From contig CASEBB010000030.1 of NCBI GenBank assembly GCA_949286015.1, positions 1 through 55,201 on the forward strand: a DNA stretch of 55,201 nucleotides, given 5' to 3'. Origin of the DNA: an uncultured Succinivibrionaceae bacterium (GTDB lineage: Bacteria > Pseudomonadota > Gammaproteobacteria > Enterobacterales > Succinivibrionaceae). A program made the translations under genes and the position numbers. Below are positions 19,295 to 28,416 of the stretch, piece after piece; positions within the stretch are counted from its first letter, which is position 1, and every line of letters starts with the position of its first letter. Under the pieces are notes generated by a model. That model worked only from the letters and a program-made list of their open reading frames with translations. It did not search any database and had not been told where the DNA came from.

Positions 19295-21358
19295 ATGAGA
19301 TTAAGTAAACTACAAACTTTCCCCCTCGGCGTACCTGACTTCTCTTCCATCATTGAGGATGATCTCTTTTTTGTCGACAAGACAGAAAAGCTGGGAGCAT
19401 TGGTCAGCATATACAGACGAGTCTTTTTCTCCCGTCCCCGCCGCATGGGAAAAACCACCCTTTGCTCTACGCTGGAGGAGCTGTTTGCCCGTGGTGATAG
19501 CGACAAATTTGTTGGCATGAAAATCCATGGCAACTGGCCTGAGAAGAGGCTTTTCCCTGTGATTAGCCTGTCCTTTTTCGACATGGATTTACGCGATGCC
19601 AGCACGTTTGAAGCTGCTCTCTGCTCGAGGATGATTGACGCCTATCTCAAGGCAGGTTTTGCTGATGCCCAGCAGTATTCAGAGGTAACATCTTTCAATA
19701 CTCTCACGATATACCTCAACGCCCTCACAGCAGGCAAGCGGCTCGTGATCTTAATCGATGAGTGGGACAATCCTCTTTCTTCTACGCTCGATAAGCCGCA
19801 ACTGTTTGCCAGCTTGCAGCTTGTATTACGCAATTTCTATAGCTGGTTGCGCCTGCAGACTAATGCAAGATTTGTGTTAGTAACAGGCATCATGCGCTAT
19901 CGCGATACCTCATTGTTCACTGGTAGCGATATTATTGACCTCAGCATGAATCCGGCCTTTGCGGATATCTTAGGTTATACCCAAGAAGAGCTTGACCACA
20001 AGTTCTATGACTACATCGATCTCGCGGCCGATAAGCTCGGACTTACTCACAATGAGCTGCTACAGCAGCTCAAGCTGTATTACGATGGCTTCTGCTTCGA
20101 CTGTTTAGCCTCAGTTAAGCTGTATAGTCCATGGTCCATTAACCAGTTCTTTAACGCACTGTTCAACAATAGCTTGCTGCAAGATGGCCATGATGGCAAA
20201 GAACAGCTTAACTTTGGTACTTTTTGGATGAACAGCTCTGGAGCCGCGCCAGCGCTGCGTTCGTACCTAAACGGCTACCATGGTGACATCATTAAGCTTG
20301 CTGAAAAGTATAGTAAGCCTGTCGTACTGGGGTATTGGGACATGACCAGCCCCATGAAAGCAGCAGATGTCACTCTAGACCAGATCATGGTGCAAAGTGG
20401 CATGCTCTCTATCCAAGCGATCACCGAAGCTACCAAATTTGCCTCCAACGTAGAGGACTATCAATACGAGTGCGCTCTTACCAATTATGAGGTAGCCTCG
20501 CAATATAAGAAAGTACTCGTGGCCTATATGCTGGGCCAAGAAGAGGACATAGTAAAGCCTCATATCCTAAAAGCGCATCAATCGTTAGGCGCTGGCGATA
20601 TTGATGGGATGTGTCACGACCTTAACCAACTATTGGTGCTGAACACCCGCTACGACCTCTTTGACGAGCAAAGCTTGGAAAAAGAGAAGGTGTACCGCAC
20701 CTTATTTAGGTGGTGCTTGCTCTCCGACGTGGTTAACACTAAGGATGAGGTGGCCAATAACCTTGGACGGTGTGATTTGGTGGCTACCACCAACGATACC
20801 ATCTACGTCTTTGAGCTGCAGCGAGTACGCACCGATACCCCTAAAACAGCCTTCTCCATGCTTAACAAAGCTGAAAAGCAGATGGAGAAAAATGGTTACG
20901 GCAACAACCTCATTAACCAAGGCAAGCTGGTGGTATGGGTTGTCTTGGTTATTTGCGACCAATACCGCCAGATCAGAGCTTGGCGTACTATTACTAAGAC
21001 CAAGACTGCAACAGGGATTCACATCGAGCGCAAAGAAGCTCTGGTGGAGCTAATTGCCTTAGAAAACCAAACAGCTAGCAGCAAGGCTACTGTTAAGGCT
21101 GTAAACAGCAAAGCGACTGCTAAGGCTACAAGTGGCAAGACCTCTGGTAAGGCTGCAAGCAGCAAAGCCACTGGTAAAGCTGCAAGCAGCAAGGCCACTG
21201 CTAAGGCTACAAGCAGCAAAGCCACTGGTAAAGCTGCAAGCAGCAAGGCCACTGCTAAGGCTACAAGCAGCAAAGCCACTGGTAAAGCTGCAAGCAGCAA
21301 TGCGACTGCTAAGGCTGCAAGCAGCAAGGCGACAAAGCCTACCGCTGCCGGTAATTAA
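19295..21358 (+). CDS. DUF1703-type AAA ATPase / PD-(D/E)XK protein with histone-H1-like tail
   Basis: The first 500 residues follow the common AAA-ATPase-like family with a C-terminal PD-(D/E)XK nuclease: LPLGVPDFSSII-like opening, FFVDKTEKL, the P-loop region SRPRRMGKTTL, VILIDEWDNPL (Walker B), and an Arg-rich sensor area. The nuclease-like part has GRCDLVATT (about residue 490) and YVFELQR (about 505). The usual Lys of E-x-K is Gln here. The real role of this family is unknown; it is abundant in gut bacteria. From about residue 590 the protein becomes a Lys/Ala/Ser/Thr repeat like histone H1 or bacterial nucleoid proteins, encoded by 54-bp tandem repeats. The ATG has GGTGAG upstream, and an extended -10 about 78 bp back. 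Converges on the MATE gene. Confidence 0.8.
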   Translation: MRLSKLQTFPLGVPDFSSIIEDDLFFVDKTEKLGALVSIYRRVFFSRPRRMGKTTLCSTLEELFARGDSDKFVGMKIHGNWPEKRLFPVISLSFFDMDLRDASTFEAALCSRMIDAYLKAGFADAQQYSEVTSFNTLTIYLNALTAGKRLVILIDEWDNPLSSTLDKPQLFASLQLVLRNFYSWLRLQTNARFVLVTGIMRYRDTSLFTGSDIIDLSMNPAFADILGYTQEELDHKFYDYIDLAADKLGLTHNELLQQLKLYYDGFCFDCLASVKLYSPWSINQFFNALFNNSLLQDGHDGKEQLNFGTFWMNSSGAAPALRSYLNGYHGDIIKLAEKYSKPVVLGYWDMTSPMKAADVTLDQIMVQSGMLSIQAITEATKFASNVEDYQYECALTNYEVASQYKKVLVAYMLGQEEDIVKPHILKAHQSLGAGDIDGMCHDLNQLLVLNTRYDLFDEQSLEKEKVYRTLFRWCLLSDVVNTKDEVANNLGRCDLVATTNDTIYVFELQRVRTDTPKTAFSMLNKAEKQMEKNGYGNNLINQGKLVVWVVLVICDQYRQIRAWRTITKTKTATGIHIERKEALVELIALENQTASSKATVKAVNSKATAKATSGKTSGKAASSKATGKAASSKATAKATSSKATGKAASSKATAKATSSKATGKAASSNATAKAASSKATKPTAAGN
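21153..21332 (+). repeat. 54-bp tandem repeat coding a Lys/Ala tail
   Basis: An 18-codon unit (AASSKATAKATSSKATGK) repeats about three times with few changes, inside the 3' end of the DUF1703-type gene. Half-units of 27 bp (KATxKAxSS) are also visible. Copy number could vary between strains. Confidence 0.85.
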
Positions 21359-21382
21359 CACTGCTGCCCAGCCCCTCTGATA

Positions 21383-21436
21383 GTAGGTGTTTGCTGAGGT
21401 GCTACTCTCAAGATAAGGTGCCGTCAGGCGCTTTAG
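21383..21436 (+). repeat. GGCGCTACTCTCGAG repeat, copy 3 (short form)
   Basis: TAGGTGTTTGCTGAGGTGCT then ACTCTCAAGATAAGGTGCCG and a GGCGCTTTAG end. It lies between two convergent genes and could fold into the transcription-end hairpin for one or both. Confidence 0.6.
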
Positions 21437-21500
21437 CTTACCTAAGCCACTCAGCACAGAGACCGCTGCCACCTGCTTGCAGCAGTACAAGAGCCTGTAA

Positions 21501-23612
21501 TTAGGCCTTAAAGCTCTTAAGCGTGTACTTGCGCACAAAGATATAGCGCAGGCGCCATGTCAGCAGCACACAAGCACAGGTGAGCGAGCAAATAAAGCCA
21601 AACCAGAAGCCCTGTGCTCCTACCAACGCCTCTGTAAAGAAGCCATAGCCTAAGCTCAAACCAATCGGCATGCCCACTACCCAGTAAGCGATCACCGTGA
21701 TCACAAAGATGGTACGCGTATCCTTAAAGCCACGCAGCACGCCACTGGCAATAAGCTGTAAGGTATCTGGCAGTAAAAACACCGCGCAATAGAGCATCAG
21801 CACCGGCGCTAAGGCCAAGACCTGCGCATCGTCCGAGTAAAACGCCGCAATTAAGTCACGACCACAGAGTAAGGTCACCACGGCTATGAGATAAAAGCCC
21901 ACAGCTAAGACCAGCGTGCTTAAAGCCCGCTGCCGCGCTTTTTGCCAATTATTGCTACCCATGGCCTCACCCACTTCAATCGAGCCCACCGCACTTAAGG
22001 CCAGTGGCACAATCACTAAGAGGCCGGAGACATTCATGGCAATGGTATGACTGGCCACAACCACTGGGCCAAATGGGCTTAATAGCAGTGACACCAGAGA
22101 GAAACACAGCGTCTCGACCATACCGGCCACACCTAAAGGCAGCGCATACTTGGCAAAGGCCCAATAGTCCTTAAGCGGCACGAGATACCAGCGGCGGAAC
22201 AAGCGTACCGAGGCAAAGCGTGGGTGCAATTGCACGTACAGCAGCATCGCACCTACAGTGAGGTACATGGTAAGAGCCGTAGCCACACCACAGCCAATAC
22301 CACCCAACGCCGGCATGCCCACATGACCAAAGATAAAGATGTAGTTCAGTGGGATGTTAAGCAGTAAGGCCATGCAGCCAAAGAACAGCGTTGGCAACGT
22401 GGTGCCTAAGCCCTCCCAATAAGCGCGGAGGACGTTAAAGAGCGCATAAGCAGGCATCGCTAAGCCCACTGCGAGCAAATAGCCATGGCCAATACTCACC
22501 ATGCGTGGCTCTACCTGAGGTAACAGCTGGTAGACAAAAGGCACCAACATCATTACCACACCAGCAAGTGCCGCTAAGAGTACGCAGACAATGGTAGCGA
22601 CCTGTAAGCGCTGTGGCACTAAGCCGGTGTTCTTGGCACCAACGAGGTTAGAGACCAGCGGGTGAATGGCAAGGGACAGTCCCACCACAAAGAGCTCGGA
22701 TGGCCAAAAGATCGAGCTACCAATGGCGACACCAGAAAGCTCCATAGTACCGGCGGCACCAGCCATTACGGTATCGACCACGCCCATAGAGGTGGCTGCC
22801 AGCTGACCAATAAAGATCGGCAGGAACAGCCACAGCGTGCGCTTAATTTGCGCCCCTAAAGCCCCAATACCGCTGAAGAGATTCACCACTGACTGCCAGA
22901 GGCCATTGCCCACATAAGTGGTAGGCGTGCTTACTGGAGCCGTGGTAACAGTGGCAGCGACAGCGACATCACGACGTGGGCGGGCCTGCGCCTTACGCGG
23001 ACGCTCAGCGGCAGATACTTCTGTGGTAGTCGCTGTTGCGGTCAAGGCCAGCATTTGCTGGGGAGTCATGACGGCTCCCAGAGGTGCCGCCGCTGCTACC
23101 ACCTTGGTTTTGTGGGCAGTGGTTGGTGTAGCGGCAGCTGCGCTGGCAGAAGCAGCAGTAGCAGCCGACATCGCCGCCGAGGTCTGTGGAACATCAGACG
23201 GCGTGGCTGCAGTGGCGACCGAGGCATAGCGCTTGGTACTGCTCTGTGCTTTGCTGGTGGTAATGGAGGCAAGACGGCGCGTCTGCCGCTTAGCACTGAC
23301 AGGCTGTGCACTGGCAGCATCATCAGTTGCTGCTGTGACTTGTGCCGCTGGCAGCGCCCGCCCCGTGGTCGTGGCCTTACCTGTAGGTTTGACGTCCGTG
23401 TGCGGACGTGGCGCCTGACCTACAGCAGCCGCAGCGCTGATAGCGCTGGCCGCAGCTGAGTCTTGGCGCGTGACCGAGGTGGTTGCTACCAATGAAGCGG
23501 TGATACCCTCGACGGGCAGCACGGCCGCTTGCATTTTTAATTGAGAAACAGTGTTTGCAGAGGCATGATCCTGTGTTTGTGGATATGCTCCAATCATCTT
23601 CTTCTTGCTCAT
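21501..23612 (-). CDS. MATE-family multidrug/Na+ antiporter with long N-terminal extension
   Basis: The region from about residue 245 to 700 is a 12-helix NorM-like MATE transporter: LWLFLPIFIGQLAATSMGVVDTVMAG is helix 1, followed by the family words GTMELSGVAIGSSIFWPSELFVVGLSLAIHPLV and a second half starting FAKYALPLGVAGMVETLCFS. These pumps exchange Na+ or H+ for cationic drugs across the inner membrane. The first 240 residues are Ala/Thr/Val/Ser-rich with Arg/Lys patches, no hydrophobic segment and no recognisable domain, presumably cytoplasmic. The long start is real by sequence: AAGGAG stands six bases before the ATG at 23612. NorM proteins usually begin directly at helix 1 and are about 450 residues. 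Isolated; 2.2 kb of non-coding DNA is upstream. Confidence 0.87.
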   Translation of the reverse strand: MSKKKMIGAYPQTQDHASANTVSQLKMQAAVLPVEGITASLVATTSVTRQDSAAASAISAAAAVGQAPRPHTDVKPTGKATTTGRALPAAQVTAATDDAASAQPVSAKRQTRRLASITTSKAQSSTKRYASVATAATPSDVPQTSAAMSAATAASASAAAATPTTAHKTKVVAAAAPLGAVMTPQQMLALTATATTTEVSAAERPRKAQARPRRDVAVAATVTTAPVSTPTTYVGNGLWQSVVNLFSGIGALGAQIKRTLWLFLPIFIGQLAATSMGVVDTVMAGAAGTMELSGVAIGSSIFWPSELFVVGLSLAIHPLVSNLVGAKNTGLVPQRLQVATIVCVLLAALAGVVMMLVPFVYQLLPQVEPRMVSIGHGYLLAVGLAMPAYALFNVLRAYWEGLGTTLPTLFFGCMALLLNIPLNYIFIFGHVGMPALGGIGCGVATALTMYLTVGAMLLYVQLHPRFASVRLFRRWYLVPLKDYWAFAKYALPLGVAGMVETLCFSLVSLLLSPFGPVVVASHTIAMNVSGLLVIVPLALSAVGSIEVGEAMGSNNWQKARQRALSTLVLAVGFYLIAVVTLLCGRDLIAAFYSDDAQVLALAPVLMLYCAVFLLPDTLQLIASGVLRGFKDTRTIFVITVIAYWVVGMPIGLSLGYGFFTEALVGAQGFWFGFICSLTCACVLLTWRLRYIFVRKYTLKSFKA
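23352..23364 (+). repeat. Strand-biased 13-mer, copy 3
   Basis: CAGCGCCCGCCCC on the plus strand, within the minus-strand MATE gene. The motif therefore follows the DNA strand, not the direction of transcription. Confidence 0.7.
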
Positions 23613-25420
23613 ATGGATCTCCTTGGGATCAAGCAGAACCAGCGAGAAAAGAAGCGCAGTGAGATTCTCCTTGTAGGGCGCTAAGGCTGTGTCTCTAGAT
23701 GGTGCAGTCGTGTTTCGGGTAGTGGCTGCGGTGTAAGCCTAATCAAGCTACCCTTGCTTGGGCGTGCAGCTTAGGCCAAAGCTGTGGCTGTAAGCCACTG
23801 CGGGCTACTACGCATGGGCGCACGGGCAAACCACGGTTGCTGTGTAGGTAGCCACCACTTATAAGCAAGGCTACTCGCACTACCACCTATCAGGTGCGGC
23901 TTGGTGCCAGCATGCGCCTTGGGCGCTGTGGCTCAAAGGCACAGCTGCAGTGGCAGGCAACAACACCAAAAGTGGTAAGACAGGTGGTAGCTGGCTGTAG
24001 GTGACAAGCCCTATAAAGCGCTTACTGCTTGTGCAGCAGCACCAGAGAAAAACACGGAAAACACCAACTGCAGAGACAACAGCAGGCGCAAGCAAAGGAA
24101 GGCGTAAGCATCTTTAGCCGGATGAACAGCAACAGCAGAGACTGTGTTGCACGCAACAACTGCGCTGGACACAGCCGCTATGGCCGCTTGAGCACGGACG
24201 GGCTCTAAGAACCTGATACTTACAAAGAGGAGGGAAAACCTGAGAGTAGGCACTACCTCCGCCTAAAAACCGTACTGCGTTGTCTTTTCCCGCAGCTTAG
24301 AGTTCAGACTTTGGGAGCTACCCTTTTGGCTGACCACGAGTCCTAAAAGCCTAAAGAACCCATGGTAATGGTGAGGTACCTAAGGTACCCAAGTGCATGA
24401 TTTACATTGAGAGCAGCAAAGCGCGCAGCTTAAGACTGAGGCGCGGTGCTCACACCTTTGCCCAAAAGCAGTAGTTGATATTGGGACACGGCCCTATCCT
24501 GCACGCTAAAAAGCGGCGCCAGCATGATGCTGTGGGAAAAAGCAGCACAGCACTGACGAGGAATCCGCGCGCAAAAACCACAGCTTACTCACTTAAGCCC
24601 ACGGTGCCTGTAGCACACGCTGCTGCTGTGAGTGCTTTGCTCTGGCTTTTGCCGTGACAAAAGCTGGCGCTTACTCCTGCTCTGACTTAGCCACTGCCTC
24701 GAAACGACCTTACGGTCACGCCAGCGCGGTTTAAGAGAGCAAAAGGACGCAAGAGCTTTTGCCTTTCCAGCAACGGCTATCCACGGAACTGTTTACATGG
24801 AAAGCGTCACTGCCAATACCAATGGTAGAGACCTTTGTTACCTTGATCTTACTGCTGGTGCGTAGAGTGGTCGACGGCCGTGTCAGAGTCGCTTTCCACA
24901 GAGAGCTGCTATGGGAACTAAGACGTAAGTCTGTGCCCGCTAACGGCTCTCCCGCCGCCTGCAAAAAGATAATATTGGCAACAAATGTTCACTACAGCAT
25001 CAGTCTAGCATGCCTTAAAACAAAAGGCAAATAACAAAAACCACGTCTTGTCAAGCACTTTTTCTCCACTCTTTTGCTTTTAGTGCAAGGCAAAAGCTGC
25101 GGCTAACTGGGCTTAATTATAGGCAGCAATAGCCGTGACGCTATCCCTAGTGCGCACAAGGTACGGACGCGGTGACTCTGCTCTGGGCTGGTAGAGCATG
25201 TTACCGAGCTTTTTCTCCACTTTTTTGACCTGAAACGCCAAAAAGCTAAAATTGTTGAGTTTTGTCACAAAAGGCAAAGCAGGCTACCAAACTACCAAGA
25301 GGCAGTGGAGCACAGGCCATCAGTTTGAGGCGGCTTAGTGGTAGGCTCTGACCTCGGCGTTATTACCCTGAGTGGTGGTGACAACCTTGAGGTGCTTACT
25401 AACGGCTCTAGCGCGCCGCT

Positions 25421-25565
25421 AAGGTAGCTAATAAGTGCGAGATACAGGGTTGAGTGCCAGTACTTTCCACACCTCGAGATGAGTGGTGCAGGCGAGCCTG
25501 AGCCTATCTTAGGGATGGGCACACGCTGGCCTTAAACTCCGTCAGCTCTTAAGTCAGTCGTTCCT
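25421..25565 (-). mobile_element. MITE-like repeat, copy 3
   Basis: Reverse orientation. It begins with GCTAATAAGTGCG, has the core ACACCTCGAGATGAGTGGTG and AGCCTGAGCCTATCTTAGG, and ends CGTCAGCTCTTAAGTCAGTC then GTTCCT. Confidence 0.72.
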
Positions 25566-25722
25566 ATTTGTGGCTGCTGTGATTCTGAGTGTGGTGGTGC
25601 TAACGCATGTGATAGCCGTAGCCTTGGTAACTTCAAAACAGGGCGCTGTGACCTGCAGCGGCGTCACGGCGCTACTCTACTCTCCCCCTGCCCTGTGCTT
25701 GGGGGAGAAGCTGCCACTCTTG

Positions 25723-25740
25723 CAGCGCCCGCCCCTGCAA
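25723..25740 (+). repeat. Strand-biased 13-mer, copy 4
   Basis: CAGCGCCCGCCCC then TGCAA; about 100 bp before the GH28 start. The flanks TTG-CAG and CTG-CAA make it partly symmetrical. Confidence 0.7.
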
Positions 25741-25797
25741 GCGGCGTCACATTCTGCGCTCTTAACTGGTATGGTAGTCACGCTTTTTTCCCATAAA

Positions 25798-25806
25798 TGC
25801 TATGAT
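25798..25806 (+). promoter_or_regulatory. Extended -10 promoter element for the GH28 gene
   Basis: TGCTATGAT, 34 bp before the chosen start. The surrounding AAATGCTATGAT matches the element before the DUF1703-type gene at 19209. Confidence 0.5.
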
Positions 25807-25839
25807 TAGAGCGTTTTCACTGATATCGGAGGAATGAGG

Positions 25840-27225
25840 ATGCGTAAGTCACTTCTGGCTCTCGCAATTGCTGGTCTATTTAGCTCCACGGTAATGGCCG
25901 CCGCTGGCAATGATGCCACCACCGGCGTCACTACTGATACAACTACAGGAACTACGGCCTCTCATCTGTGCCTGCCAGAGGACTTTGGTGGTAAGGCCGA
26001 CGGTAAGACGCTCAATACCAGCGCCATCCAACAAGCAATTGATAAGTGCGCCGCGCAAGGCGGTGGTGAAGTGCGCTTAAGCAAAGGCTTATGGCTCTCC
26101 GGCCCGCTGCAGCTTAAGTCCAACATCATGCTCAACATCACGGCTGACGCTACCTTAAAGGCCGACAATCGTGAGCAGAACTTTGTGGCAGCTTACATTG
26201 GCCGTCCAACGCAAGCTAACGAAGCCTTTATTCTGGCCAATGACGCGCAAAACGTGATGCTGACGGGCTCTGGCACCATCGATGGCTCGGGCAAAGAGCT
26301 GTGGTGGGATGAGGCCTTAGAGGTACGTGCTGCCGTCAAATCCGGCAATACCGCCGAGTTTGAAAAGCGCTTCCCTAACGTCAAACTCGCCAATGGTATG
26401 CCACGTCCATGGCTGATCGAGTTCAACAACGTTGAAGGCGGCATGATCTACGGCCTCAAGCTGCAAAACAGCCCAATGTGGAATGTGGTGATCCGCAACA
26501 GCAAGGAAGTGGGTGTGGATAGTGTCAAAATCTCCGCCCCAACTGACTCGCCAAACACCGATGGTATCGATATTGTCTCCTCTAACCGCGTCCACGTAGA
26601 AAACGTGGAGATCTTTACCGGTGATGACAATATCGCGATTAAGTCCGGTGTGGATCAGGGCACAGCCGAGCCATCGCAGAACATTCTCATTGAGAACTCG
26701 GTGATGCACGCTGGTCACGGTATCTCTATTGGCTCAGAAACGGCCAATGGTATCGGTGCGGTCACGGTGCGCAATACCACCTTTGATGCCACCGAAAACG
26801 GCATCCGCATTAAGTCAGCACGCGACCGTGGCAATAAGATTGGCCCACTCGAGGTCAGCAACGTCACCATGGAAAACGTCTCAACGCCAATCTTAGTGAC
26901 CTTCTCCTATGCAGGTAACTCTGGTGCAGCGGGCTTAGGCTTAGTGGAGCCATTAGAGCGCCAAGAGGTGACGCCTACGACTCCTTATGTGGACGGCGTG
27001 CACATCAATGAGCTCAAGGCAACCGGTGCTAACATTGCGGCGCTGCTCAGTGGTCTGCCAGAGAGCATTGTGCACAATGTGGTGTTAGAGAACGTCTACA
27101 TCGAGTCGAAGCTGGGTATCCAAGCACGCTATGTGGACGGAGCTATCATTAACACGCGCATTGAAGCCTCTGAGGGTGAGCCAATCGTGCGTGGTCCTGA
27201 CTACCGCATGCGTGAGGCGCGCTAA
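25840..27225 (+). CDS. Secreted polygalacturonase (glycoside hydrolase family 28)
   Basis: The product has a Sec signal (MRKSLLALAIAGLFSSTVMAAA) and a right-handed beta-helix enzyme of family GH28, which hydrolyses alpha-1,4-galacturonan of pectin by an inverting mechanism. All four family motifs are visible: NTDG (about residue 240), GDDN (about 260), HGISIG (about 292) and RIK (about 322). The N-terminal ADGKTLNTSAIQQAIDKCAAQGGGEV is the usual pectate-lyase-superfamily start. ATG at 25840 is chosen over 25834 because GGAGG is seven bases from it rather than one. About 461 residues; the enzyme would be periplasmic or secreted. Pairs logically with uronate or polyol use, but no uronate catabolic genes are adjacent. 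A strong terminator follows 90 bp after the stop. Confidence 0.93.
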   Translation: MRKSLLALAIAGLFSSTVMAAAGNDATTGVTTDTTTGTTASHLCLPEDFGGKADGKTLNTSAIQQAIDKCAAQGGGEVRLSKGLWLSGPLQLKSNIMLNITADATLKADNREQNFVAAYIGRPTQANEAFILANDAQNVMLTGSGTIDGSGKELWWDEALEVRAAVKSGNTAEFEKRFPNVKLANGMPRPWLIEFNNVEGGMIYGLKLQNSPMWNVVIRNSKEVGVDSVKISAPTDSPNTDGIDIVSSNRVHVENVEIFTGDDNIAIKSGVDQGTAEPSQNILIENSVMHAGHGISIGSETANGIGAVTVRNTTFDATENGIRIKSARDRGNKIGPLEVSNVTMENVSTPILVTFSYAGNSGAAGLGLVEPLERQEVTPTTPYVDGVHINELKATGANIAALLSGLPESIVHNVVLENVYIESKLGIQARYVDGAIINTRIEASEGEPIVRGPDYRMREAR

Positions 27226-27314
27226 AGCGCTCAGCGCTGATCTGTGCTGATCTGCTCTGCGCTGCTCTGCGAGTTTCTGCTCTTAAAGCAGCAGCATAGA
27301 AGCGCTGCAGAGAC

Positions 27315-27363
27315 ACTGAGGGGCGTTTACGTCGCAAGACGGCTACGCCCCTCAGTACTTTTT
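27315..27363 (+). terminator. Rho-independent terminator of the GH28 gene
   Basis: Perfect 12-bp stem ACTGAGGGGCGT (27315-27326) / ACGCCCCTCAGT (27345-27356), then ACTTTTTCT. GC-rich and close to the stop at 27225. Confidence 0.85.
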
Positions 27364-27564
27364 CTGGTGCAGCATGCTCTGCTTTAAGTGGGGTCGCTTA
27401 AGATGGGCTCTAAGCTGACCACGCTCTTTGCCGTCAGTTGCTGCTGCAGGTTCTTTGTTGTAAGTAGGGGATGCCGATTAAGAGCACCAATATGGTTCAC
27501 ATGAAAGTTCATGTGTCTATCAAGGATCGTGACCATTTCGTTCAATAAAGAACCTGCTGCACTT

Positions 27565-27703
27565 AGGAACGACTTACTTAATAGATGACGGGATTTATGG
27601 CAATCAAGCTTGCCTCAGCTAAAGGTAGGATCAAGCTTACCTGCCCCCTTTATCTCGAGGTGTAGGTTGTTGCCTGCGTCAGTTATTAGATCACTCATTT
27701 CTT
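27565..27703 (+). mobile_element. MITE-like repeat, copy 4
   Basis: The left end is AGGAACGACTTACTTAATAG then ATGACGGG. The core is TTTATCTCGAGGTG. The right end is GCGTCAGTTATTAGATCACT then CATTTCTT. Its right end is 80 bp before the metallo-hydrolase start, so it may sit in that gene's promoter or leader. Confidence 0.75.
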
Positions 27704-27783
27704 AGCGTAGCTTAGCAGCTTAGCGCTGCTACCGTATACGTGGTACCGCCACTTTTCCTTTTTCTCTTGCCAAGGACATGGCA

Positions 27784-28416
27784 ATGCTCGATATCCTAAC
27801 TCTGCCAGTCTCACCTTTTAGCCAAAACTGCCGCCTGCTTATTCATGATGAAAAGCGCACAGCGGTAGTCGTCGACCCAGGTGGTAATGCCGAACTAATC
27901 GTCAGCGCCTTAGAGCAAAATGAGGCACAGCCACAAGCCATTTTGCTGACGCACTTACACCTCGATCACGTCGCGGCCGTGGGTGCTCTCCTGAAAAAAT
28001 ACCCAAATCTGCCTCTTTACGGCCCCCAGCAAGATGACGCGCCCCTGCTCTTAGCTTTAGATCAGCAGTCAGCAGCTTTTGGCTTTGCCCACACCGGTAG
28101 CTTTACCCCACAGTATGTGACAGATGGCCAGGTCTTAAAGCTCTTCCCTGATGCGTCCTTTAAGGTCTTACACACCCCAGGCCACACGCCAGGCGGTGTC
28201 TGCTACTACTGTCAGGAAGAGACCTTTGTGCTCACGGGTGATACCCTCTTTGCCGGTTCCATTGGCCGCACTGACTTTCCTGGGGGCAGCTTTGAGGAGC
28301 TAATTACCTCGATTAAGAGCAAGCTCTTAGTGCTGCCAGATGAGACCGAGGTCTTCTCCGGTCACGGCCCTGACAGCACGATTGGTGAGGAAAAGAAGTC
28401 CAATCCTTTCCTCTAA
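27784..28416 (+). CDS. Metallo-beta-lactamase-fold hydrolase (glyoxalase II / YcbL-like)
   Basis: Small (210-residue) single-domain MBL hydrolase. The metal motif THLHLDHVAAVG (HxHxDH) is near residue 60, HTPGHTPGG near 128, TGDTLFAGSIGR (bridging Asp) near 155 and the final GHGP near 196. This is the YcbL/GloB-like type II glyoxalase group, which hydrolyses S-lactoylglutathione-type thioesters or related substrates in the cytosol. It lacks the C-terminal helical glutathione-binding domain of GloB. ATG at 27784 is chosen over 27778 because AAGGA is then seven bases upstream. It appears monocistronic, with a stem-loop after the stop. Confidence 0.9.
   Translation: MLDILTLPVSPFSQNCRLLIHDEKRTAVVVDPGGNAELIVSALEQNEAQPQAILLTHLHLDHVAAVGALLKKYPNLPLYGPQQDDAPLLLALDQQSAAFGFAHTGSFTPQYVTDGQVLKLFPDASFKVLHTPGHTPGGVCYYCQEETFVLTGDTLFAGSIGRTDFPGGSFEELITSIKSKLLVLPDETEVFSGHGPDSTIGEEKKSNPFL

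Larger units (their letters stand above)
23613..25839. other. Largest internal gene-free region, 2.2 kb
   Basis: No ORF with a ribosome site and protein-like composition. Items seen: GGTACCTAAGGTACC palindrome near 24375; two similar T-rich stretches (GCACTTTTTCTCCACTC near 25050 and GAGCTTTTTCTCCACTT near 25208); one MITE-like repeat at 25421-25565; a 13-mer at 25723; and the GH28 promoter. An ORF at 24759-25034 is not convincing. Confidence 0.55.
27226..27783. other. Gap with terminator, hairpin and a MITE-like repeat
   Basis: 558 bp between the GH28 gene and the metallo-hydrolase gene. It contains the GH28 terminator (27315-27363), a very tight palindrome CACATGAA-AG-TTCATGTG at 27498-27515, and a MITE-like repeat at 27565-27703. 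No gene. Confidence 0.6.

Noticed and set aside
22918..23229. Ala-rich plus-strand ORFs opposite the MATE N-terminus.
   Set aside because: They mirror the low-complexity composition of the minus-strand gene and have no independent ribosome site.
24759..25034. A 91-codon plus-strand ORF in the large gap.
   Set aside because: No ribosome site, no recognisable family and no neighbours; composition resembles the rest of the non-coding gap.
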